Assembly (NCBI GenBank): GCA_963733845.1
Contig: CAVTEM010000010.1
Location: 1 to 64,000, forward strand
Direction: 5' to 3'
Length of the DNA stretch: 64,000 nucleotides
From: DATFQE01 sp963733845
GTDB lineage: Bacteria > Actinomycetota > Thermoleophilia > Gaiellales > Gaiellaceae
How positions within the stretch are numbered: the stretch's first letter is position 1; every line of letters begins with the position of its first letter. The notes beneath the pieces were generated by a model. The model made no database searches, was not told the origin of the DNA, and was given only the letters and a program-made list of their open reading frames with translations. Shown in pieces: positions 58,464 to 64,000 of this stretch. Both the position numbers and the translations under genes were made by a program.

Positions 58464-59378
58464 CTACTTGACCGAGCCGGCGAGCAGGCCCTGGACGAAG
58501 AAGCGCTGCAGGCTGAAGAAGACGATCAGCGGCACCGCCATCAGCACGAACGAGCCCGCCGAGAGCAGGTGCCACTCGACGCCGTAGGTCGACTGGACCT
58601 GGCTGATCCGGACCGTCATCGGCAGCAGGTTCGACTCCTGCACGAACACCAGTGACATCAGCAGGTCGTTCCAGACCCAGAGGAACTGGAAGATCGCGAA
58701 CGACGCGAGGGCCGGGACGGACAGCGGCAGCACGACCTTCCAGAAGATCTTGAAGTTCGAGGCGCCGTCGACCCGCGCGGCCTCGATCAGGTCGCGTGGC
58801 AGCGTGATGAAGAAGTTGCGGAGCAGGAAGATGCAGAAGGGTAGGGCGAAAGCGCAGTGCGCCAGCCAGATGGCGCCGAACGAGCCCGTCAGGAACGTCT
58901 GGTCGCCGAACATGTTCGTGCCGACCGACTGGAACAGCTTCAGCATCGGCACGAGCGACATCTGGATCGGGACGACCATCAGCGCGACGATCGCCAGGAA
59001 GATCGTGTCGCGGAAGGGGAAGTTGATCCACGAGAAGGCGTAGGCGGCGAGCGCTCCGATGAAGAGCGGCAGCAGGGTGGCCGGGATGCTGATGAAGAGG
59101 CTGTTGAAGAAGCTCTCGCCCATGTCCGCGCCGGAAAGCACTTCGCGGTAGTTCCCGACCGTGAAGTTGAGCGTCGACAGGGTCTCCCACCAGCCCGAGG
59201 ACGCGATGTCGGGCCGCGGGCGGAACGACGTGATCAGCAGCCCGACCGACGGTACGAGCCAGATCACCGCGACGGCGATCAGGACGATGTGGACCGGCGA
59301 GCGCGTGAGGAACTCGACGATTCGCCCCGCGAGCGTGGACGACTTCGGGCGGACGAGCTCGGCGGCCTGTGTCGTCAT
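58464..59378 (-). CDS. Carbohydrate ABC transporter permease (MalG-like)
   Basis: A 304-residue inner-membrane subunit with six TM helices. The EAA loop reads LPRDLIEAARVDGASNFKIF, the contact site for the ATPase, and the helix after it VVLPLSVPALASFAIFQFL. The N-terminus (VHIVLIAVAVIWLVPSVGLL then ITSFRP) is typical of the MalG/UgpE family. Its ATG overlaps the stop of the MalF-like gene (ATGA). It is last in the operon ATPase - lipoprotein - MalF-like - MalG-like. A classic importer of oligosaccharides or glycerol phosphate esters; the ligand is not readable. Confidence 0.93.
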   Translation of the reverse strand: MTTQAAELVRPKSSTLAGRIVEFLTRSPVHIVLIAVAVIWLVPSVGLLITSFRPRPDIASSGWWETLSTLNFTVGNYREVLSGADMGESFFNSLFISIPATLLPLFIGALAAYAFSWINFPFRDTIFLAIVALMVVPIQMSLVPMLKLFQSVGTNMFGDQTFLTGSFGAIWLAHCAFALPFCIFLLRNFFITLPRDLIEAARVDGASNFKIFWKVVLPLSVPALASFAIFQFLWVWNDLLMSLVFVQESNLLPMTVRISQVQSTYGVEWHLLSAGSFVLMAVPLIVFFSLQRFFVQGLLAGSVK

Positions 59379-60343
59379 CCCTGGATCGCCTGGCTGCGGA
59401 AGCGTTTGATGTTGAACGCCATGATCGGGATGATCAGGAGCAGCATCACGACGGCGATCGCCGAGCCGTAGCCGCCCTTCCCGCCCTGGAAGGTCTGGTC
59501 GTACATCATGTAGGCGATGACCTGGCTTTTCCCGTTCGGGCCGCCCGCGGTCATGATGTAGATGATGTCGAAGAGCTTGATCACGTTGATCATCAGCCAG
59601 ACGGTGACGACGGAGATCGGCAGCGCCAGCAGCGGCAGCTGAATCCGGCGGAAGATCGCCCACTCGCTCGCCCCGTCCGTCCGCGCGGCCTCGATCACCT
59701 CCTGCGAGATGCCCTTCAGCGCCGCGGACAGCACGACCATCGCGAAGCCGGCCGACGCCCAGACGTAGGCGACGATGATCGAGTAGTTGACGGTGTCCTC
59801 GCGGCCCAGGAACGGGAGGGAGTCCAGCCCGAGGACCCGGGTCCGGATTGCATTGAGGACGCCGAGGTCGGGATCGGGGCTGTAGACGAACTTCCAGATC
59901 AGCCCGACCGCGACAGCCGAGATCGCCATCGGCAAGAAGATGACCGCCTTGATGAGCGCCTCGTAGCGCACCCGCGTGGCGAGCACCGCGATCAGCAGGC
60001 CGAGGGTCAGGCAGAGTCCCGTGTAGAGCACGAGCCAGAGCACGTTGTTGACGAGCGCGCCCTCGGGCGGGAACTCGTTCAGGTTGAGGAAGCGGCGGTC
60101 CTCGGTGAAGAGCGTCACGTAGTTGTCCAAGCCGACCCACCGGCGGGGCTCGAGCCCTCGCCCCGTGTCGAACGAGAGGCGGATCGTCCAGAGGACCGGA
60201 TAGACCAGCAGGGCCAGGAGCAGGATCACGGCCGGCGCGATGAAGAGCGCCGCCTGCCAGCCCGACCGCTTCATGAACGGGGGCAGCCGTCGGCGGGGCG
60301 TGGCCCCGCCGGCGGCAGATCCCGTTGCAGCAGTGCTGCTCAA
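59375..60343 (-). CDS. Carbohydrate ABC transporter permease (MalF-like)
   Basis: A 322-residue permease with six TM helices: first ALFIAPAVILLLALLVYPVL. Then comes the YVTLFTEDRRFLNLNEF loop. The EAA segment is ISQEVIEAARTDGASEWAIF, followed by FRRIQLPLLALPISVVTVWL. The TTG start at 60343 lies 4 bases after the stop of the binding-protein gene; an in-frame ATG at 60274 would begin at the first helix. It heterodimerises with the MalG-like subunit whose gene overlaps it. Confidence 0.92.
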   Translation of the reverse strand: MSSTAATGSAAGGATPRRRLPPFMKRSGWQAALFIAPAVILLLALLVYPVLWTIRLSFDTGRGLEPRRWVGLDNYVTLFTEDRRFLNLNEFPPEGALVNNVLWLVLYTGLCLTLGLLIAVLATRVRYEALIKAVIFLPMAISAVAVGLIWKFVYSPDPDLGVLNAIRTRVLGLDSLPFLGREDTVNYSIIVAYVWASAGFAMVVLSAALKGISQEVIEAARTDGASEWAIFRRIQLPLLALPISVVTVWLMINVIKLFDIIYIMTAGGPNGKSQVIAYMMYDQTFQGGKGGYGSAIAVVMLLLIIPIMAFNIKRFRSQAIQG

Positions 60344-60347
60344 CGCG

Positions 60348-61646
60348 CTACTGCGAGCCGAACTCCGTCGCTGCCTGGCTCTGGAAGTCCTCCAGCGCCG
60401 AGCCCGCGCTGCTGGGGTCCTTCATGATCCCCTGGAGGACGCTCGGCCACTCGGTGCCGAGTGCGCCGGGCAGGAGGTCGGAGCCGTCGAACGCGAAGAC
60501 CTCCGCGTCCTGCACCTGCTGGGCCTCCTTGCGCACGAGGTCGTTCGGGTACGCGTCGAGCGGGACCGACTTGTTCGGCGACACGATCGCGCCGGTCGAG
60601 ACCCACTCCGTGCCCGCCTCCTCGCCCGCCAGGAACTCCATCAGCTTGCCGGTGTTCTCGTCGTCGTTGAAGGCGACGGCGACGTCACCCGCGCCGAGGA
60701 GCGGCTGCCCCACATCGGCGTTGATCTCGGGGAACGGGAAGAAGTCGATCGTCTCGCCCGGCTTCAGCGCCGTGTTCACCTGGCCGGTGGCGATGCCGCC
60801 CACGAAGCCGCCTTCGTAGTAGAGCTCGGCCTTCGGGGTCTTTCCGAACACCTGGCCGATCGAGTCGACGAATGGGGTCGCGAGCGCGCCCTCGACTCCT
60901 CCGGGGAGGTTCTCCTCCCTGAGGATCGTGTACATCTCCGTCAGCGCGAGCTTGACCGACGGGTCGTCGAAGGGCACCTCGCCCGAGAAGAGCTGGTCGT
61001 ACTTCTCGGCGCCGTTCTGGTACAGGTAGATGCTCTCGAACCAGTCGGTGAGCGGCCAGCCGTCGCCGGCGCCCACGGCCCACGGGGTCTTGCCCGCGGC
61101 CCTCAGCTTCGTGGTCAACGCAAGCAGCCCCTTCCAGTCCGTGGGCGGCTCGTCGGTGACCCTGGAGGGGTCGTACCAGACCGTGCTCTTCGAGTTCGCC
61201 TTGGCGACGATCCCGTACACGTCGTCGTCGACCGTGGTCAGGTTCGTCCAGGCCTCGCTGTAGTTCTCGTTGATCGAGTCCGGGTCGAGGCCGAGGTCGT
61301 CGAGTGTCATCAGCGAGCCGTCGCGCGCCAGGTCGGCCACGATGCCAGGCCGGGGGACGATCGCCATCGACGGGGGGTTCCCCGCGGCAAGACGCGAGCG
61401 GATCACGGGCAGGAAGTCGCGTGCCGTCTCGTACTGCGTCTGGATCCCGGTGTCGGCCGTGAACTTGGCGAGCACCTTGTCGAAGGCCTCCTTCTCGCTG
61501 CCGCCCCAGAGCGACAGCACGGTCACGGTGCCGCCTTCGCCTCCGCCCGAGCCCTCTTCGTCGTCGTCGCCGCCGCAGGCGGCGAGCGCGAGCACGAGCG
61601 CGGCCGCGATCGCGGCCAGCACCAGCGCCAACCGGAATCTCCTCAT
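60348..61646 (-). CDS. Carbohydrate ABC transporter solute-binding lipoprotein
   Basis: A 432-residue extracellular substrate-binding protein of family 1, tethered by a lipobox (ALAAC, lipid Cys24) and a Gly/Asp/Glu linker. The body shows the type II binding-protein pattern: LSLWGGSEKEAFDKVLAKFT, PPSMAIVPRPGIVADLARDG, GVGAGDGWPLTDWFESIYLY-like segments and a C-terminal three-helix cap (DLLPGALGTEWPSVLQGIMK). It resembles AglE/MalE-type proteins for alpha-glucosides. AAAGGAG precedes the ATG, which overlaps the ATPase stop codon (ATGA). Confidence 0.93.
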   Translation of the reverse strand: MRRFRLALVLAAIAAALVLALAACGGDDDEEGSGGGEGGTVTVLSLWGGSEKEAFDKVLAKFTADTGIQTQYETARDFLPVIRSRLAAGNPPSMAIVPRPGIVADLARDGSLMTLDDLGLDPDSINENYSEAWTNLTTVDDDVYGIVAKANSKSTVWYDPSRVTDEPPTDWKGLLALTTKLRAAGKTPWAVGAGDGWPLTDWFESIYLYQNGAEKYDQLFSGEVPFDDPSVKLALTEMYTILREENLPGGVEGALATPFVDSIGQVFGKTPKAELYYEGGFVGGIATGQVNTALKPGETIDFFPFPEINADVGQPLLGAGDVAVAFNDDENTGKLMEFLAGEEAGTEWVSTGAIVSPNKSVPLDAYPNDLVRKEAQQVQDAEVFAFDGSDLLPGALGTEWPSVLQGIMKDPSSAGSALEDFQSQAATEFGSQ

Positions 61647-62875
61647 GTCCCAGCTCCTTTCGTGGAGTCTTGCTGCTTGTAGATGGCGTCCCCGGTCTCG
61701 GGATCGAAGAAGTGGAGTGACCGCGTGTCCACGGCGACCTCCATCACGTCACCGACCCTGACCTGGCTTCGTGGGCCGAAGCGTCCAACCATCGTCGTGT
61801 GGCTCGCCTCCGCCTTTGCCTCGACCGTGCTCTCGTCGCCGACGTCGCGCGCGAGCTCGCGCACGTCCTCGGTGACGGCGGGGCGCGCCTTGACCGAGAA
61901 GTGCACCAGGATCTCGGACCCGAGCGCCTCGCGGAGCTCGACGCGGGCACGCATGCGCTTGTCGCCCGGCGCGACCTGTTCGAGCTCAGCGTCCTCGAGG
62001 TCCTCGGGCCTGATCCCGAGCACGACCTGCCGACTCTCGTAGGCCTGAAGCGCAGGACGCTCGTTCAGCGTCTCTTCGTCCAATGCGATTTGCTGGTCGC
62101 CTGCCTTGACGATAATCCCGCCGTTGGCACCCTCGAGCGTGGCCTCGAGCAGGTTCATCGCGGGGCTGCCGATGAAGCCGCCGACGAAGAGGTTGACCGG
62201 CTTGTCGTAGAGCTCCTGCGGCGAAGCCACCTGCTGAAGCTCGCCCTTGCGGATCACCGCCACGCGGTCGCCCATCGTCATCGCCTCGACCTGGTCGTGG
62301 GTGACGTAGATCGTCGTCGTCTTCAGGTCGCGCTGGATGCCCGAGATCTCGGCGCGCATCTGCACGCGCAGCTTCGCGTCCAGGTTGGAGAGCGGCTCGT
62401 CCATCAGGAACGCCTGTGGCTGACGGACGATCGCTCGGCCCATCGCGACCCGCTGCCGCTGCCCGCCGGAGAGCGCGCGTGGCTTCTTGTCGAGGAACTG
62501 CTCGAGCCCGAGGATCCGGGCAGCCTCCTTTACGCGCTTGTCGATCTCGTCCTTCGGGGTCTTGCGCAGGCGCAGACTGAAGGCGATGTTGTCGTAGACC
62601 GTCAGGTGCGGGTACAGCGCGTAGCTCTGGAACACCATCGCGATGTCCCGGTCGCGCGGTGCCAACTGGTTGACGATGCGATCGCCGATCCGGAGTACGC
62701 CCTCGGAGATTTCCTCGAGGCCGGCGACCATGCGCAGCGCAGTCGTCTTGCCGCAGCCCGAGGGGCCGACGAGCACCATGAACTCGCCGTCCTGGACTTC
62801 GAGATCGATGCTGTTTACTGCGCGCGTGCCGTCGAGGTACACCTTGCTGACCCCGTCAAAAGTGACTTCGGCCAC
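61643..62875 (-). CDS. Carbohydrate ABC transporter ATPase (UgpC/MsmK/MalK-like)
   Basis: A 410-residue ATPase. Walker A is GPSGCGKTT (about 37-45), the Q-loop VFQSYALYPHLTVYDNI, the signature LSGGQRQRVAMGRAIVRQP, Walker B FLMDEPLSNLDAKLR and the H-loop YVTHDQVEAMTMGDRV. The C-terminal 150 residues form the MalK-type TOBE regulatory domain (GGFIGSPAMNLLEA, LGIRPEDLEDAEL). The first gene of the importer operon. The start is GTG with GGAGGAAAGGGGG before it. MalK-type ATPases may serve several importers and can be subject to inducer exclusion or autoregulation. Confidence 0.94.
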   Translation of the reverse strand: MAEVTFDGVSKVYLDGTRAVNSIDLEVQDGEFMVLVGPSGCGKTTALRMVAGLEEISEGVLRIGDRIVNQLAPRDRDIAMVFQSYALYPHLTVYDNIAFSLRLRKTPKDEIDKRVKEAARILGLEQFLDKKPRALSGGQRQRVAMGRAIVRQPQAFLMDEPLSNLDAKLRVQMRAEISGIQRDLKTTTIYVTHDQVEAMTMGDRVAVIRKGELQQVASPQELYDKPVNLFVGGFIGSPAMNLLEATLEGANGGIIVKAGDQQIALDEETLNERPALQAYESRQVVLGIRPEDLEDAELEQVAPGDKRMRARVELREALGSEILVHFSVKARPAVTEDVRELARDVGDESTVEAKAEASHTTMVGRFGPRSQVRVGDVMEVAVDTRSLHFFDPETGDAIYKQQDSTKGAGT

Positions 62876-62959
62876 GCTCCCCCTTTCCTCCCAGCTCGCG
62901 ATGCGCGGTGTGCGAGAAGGATTGTGTCTGTTCCGTGACCGGTCCGCTAGGAGAAGGCG

Positions 62960-63829
62960 CTACTCCGACGCGGGTGCGGGATTCAGCATCATCCGTGCCG
63001 TCCCGTCGCTCGCCTGCTGGAACTCGTAGGCGAACTTGTTCGAGAGCGTGAGGTAGTCGATCGCGGCCGCTTCGAGGTCGGAGATGCCGGTCGCCGACGG
63101 CGCCTTGCCGGTCGGGAGGGTCTGCGTGAGCGGCCGGTCGAGCTGCGCCTCGAGCTGCTCGCGGCGCAGCAGCACGGCGCCGCCCGGCTGCCCCTGAGCG
63201 TCCGGCGGAAGCAGGGCGACGACGGGATCGACGTCGTTGTAGCGCATCGTGTAGAGCGCGAGCTCGAGCGCCTCGCGGCGGACGAGCCTCTCCGTGCCGG
63301 ACGCGGCCGTCGCCGGCAGTGCACACTCGGTCCCTGCCGCGCAGAGGATGTACATGATCGCCTTGCCGGCCCCGATCGTCTGCTCGGAGCTGCCGTCGCG
63401 GATCACGAACTGGCTCACCGGAGCGTCCTGGACGGCGGGCGGCCCGCCGATCACCCGCGCGAGCTGCTGCCCGTCGCTCGTCTGGTAGCGAGTGCCGACG
63501 AAGCGCGCGATCTGGCGCGTGCGGAGCGCCTCGGAATCGGCCGTCGGCTTGAAGAAGGACCAGGTCGAGGCGGTGGAGGACCCGTCGTCGGAGCGCTGGC
63601 TCCAGGCGACCGCGAAGGCCACCAGCAGTGCGCCGAAGAACAGGACGATCAGCAGGTAGCCGACCATGAAGCGGCCCGGGTAGACCGCCTCCTCCTTCGA
63701 GCGCTCTGCCGTCTGCACGCGCTCGGCACTGACGGCGAGCGGTTCGAGCTCGCCCTTCTGCCTCGCGCCAATGGGCGCGGCCCGGTCGGGGCGAGGGCCC
63801 TCGGCGATCGGCTCTACGGCTTGGGCCAC
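62960..63829 (-). CDS. Single-TM membrane protein coupled to FtsH-like protease gene
   Basis: A 289-residue protein of unknown function: a Pro/Glu-rich cytoplasmic N-terminus (residues 1-52), one TM helix (FMVGYLLIVLFFGALLVAFA, 54-76), then an extracytoplasmic domain (LRTRQIARFVGTRYQTSDGQ, LPATAASGTERLVRREALEL, ALYTMRYNDVDPVVALLPPD). One Cys pair (ILCAAGTECAL) may form a disulfide. The GTG start lies inside the last codons of the FtsH-like gene (16-base overlap, GAGGAGAGC before it), so it is translationally coupled. A membrane partner or modulator of that protease (as HflK/HflC or YccA are for FtsH) is a reasonable guess. Not related to the ABC operon that follows. Confidence 0.65.
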   Translation of the reverse strand: MAQAVEPIAEGPRPDRAAPIGARQKGELEPLAVSAERVQTAERSKEEAVYPGRFMVGYLLIVLFFGALLVAFAVAWSQRSDDGSSTASTWSFFKPTADSEALRTRQIARFVGTRYQTSDGQQLARVIGGPPAVQDAPVSQFVIRDGSSEQTIGAGKAIMYILCAAGTECALPATAASGTERLVRREALELALYTMRYNDVDPVVALLPPDAQGQPGGAVLLRREQLEAQLDRPLTQTLPTGKAPSATGISDLEAAAIDYLTLSNKFAYEFQQASDGTARMMLNPAPASE

Positions 63830-64000
63830 GCGCTCTCCTCGGAGTAGTCGATCGTCGGCTCGACGAGCTTCGCGTTCCGCAGCAGGTCGAGCAGCTCGTC
63901 GCCGTAGATCTCCCGGCGCGCGACGACGACGTCTGCGATCTTCGAGACGGCGTCCTTGTTGTGCAGGATCAGGTTGTATGCCTTGACGTAGGCCTGGCCG
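63814..64000 (-). CDS. C-terminal end of an FtsH/M41-like AAA protease (partial)
   Basis: The last 61 codons of a gene that continues beyond the window: AYVKAYNLILHNKDAVSKIA, DVVVARREIYGDELLDLLRN, then AKLVEPTIDYSEESAWPKP and a TAG stop. The helix-rich pattern with ARREIYGDEL(L)xLL matches the end of the M41 peptidase domain in FtsH-like ATP-dependent zinc proteases. The catalytic HEAGH lies outside the window and cannot be checked. Its stop overlaps the start of the membrane gene at 63829. Confidence 0.55.
   Translation of the reverse strand, partial: GQAYVKAYNLILHNKDAVSKIADVVVARREIYGDELLDLLRNAKLVEPTIDYSEESAWPKP

Noticed and set aside
58464..60140. A 558-codon frame spanning both carbohydrate permeases
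   Set aside because: Only the part after 59378 is the MalG-like permease; the upstream part is an out-of-frame reading of the MalF-like gene.
1..64000. CRISPR arrays, insertion sequences, rRNA genes, replication origin
   Set aside because: No regularly spaced direct repeats, transposase genes with inverted ends, rRNA sequence or DnaA-box clusters were seen. The only repeats are the att/arm repeats, the 28-bp motif and the PAS duplications.

Overview
The window is high-GC, gene-dense bacterial DNA. Signal peptides, an ECF sigma/anti-sigma pair, BTAD-type regulation, leaderless starts with TANNNT -10 boxes and many secreted or lipid-facing proteins suggest an actinobacterium. The gene mix (DUF6351, BTAD/YVTN/solute-binding fusion, ScyD-like protein, DUF3455) fits the deep-branching Thermoleophilia (Gaiellales/Solirubrobacterales). 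That placement is inference; no rRNA or marker gene is present. At least eleven single-base frame breaks are spread over seven genes, so either the assembly carries indel errors or several genes are decaying.

Layout. 0-6 kb: orphan PIN toxin, ScyD-like secreted protein, kynureninase with a flavin aromatic hydroxylase, an alpha/beta hydrolase. 5.7-9.8 kb: a tightly coupled three-gene operon headed by a 778-residue protein with an HEIGH metallopeptidase motif and the LQRxxGN motif typical of injection-system cargo. 9.9-18.5 kb: frameshifted gamma-glutamyltransferase, a membrane CARDB-like protein, a very large membrane-tethered BTAD regulator fused to a beta-propeller and a peptide-binding domain, and a matrixin-like protease. 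18.6-20.4 kb: tRNA-Lys and an ECF sigma/anti-sigma pair. 20.5-35.7 kb: an envelope-stress-like region with an MMPL exporter, a MacB-type ABC exporter, AAA ATPase, DedA, PAP2 phosphatase, a cyclase-REC-LuxR fusion protein, a multi-PAS histidine kinase and a single-domain receiver. Four copies of a 28-bp motif lie upstream of genes in this region, which suggests a local regulon. 35.7-45.7 kb: tRNA-Glu, secreted subtilisin-like protease, channel-like protein, YcaQ-like glycosylase, cupin, DUF3455 and an orphan histidine kinase.

45.99-48.72 kb: tRNA-Val followed by a 2.65-kb integrated element. It is bounded by a 21-bp att core repeat and carries an internal pair of integrase-arm-like repeats, phage-flavoured genes (terminase-small-subunit-like HTH, HNH, 2'-5' RNA ligase family) and no integrase. 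48.9-52.4 kb: small accessory genes, including a promoter-led set of three tiny ORFs with strong Shine-Dalgarno sites. 52.5-58.4 kb: flavoprotein oxidase, GNAT, DUF6351 hydrolase, secondary hydrolase, collagen-like secreted protein. 58.4-62.9 kb: complete carbohydrate ABC importer operon (ATPase, lipoprotein, two permeases). The window ends in a membrane protein coupled to the C-terminus of an FtsH-like protease.
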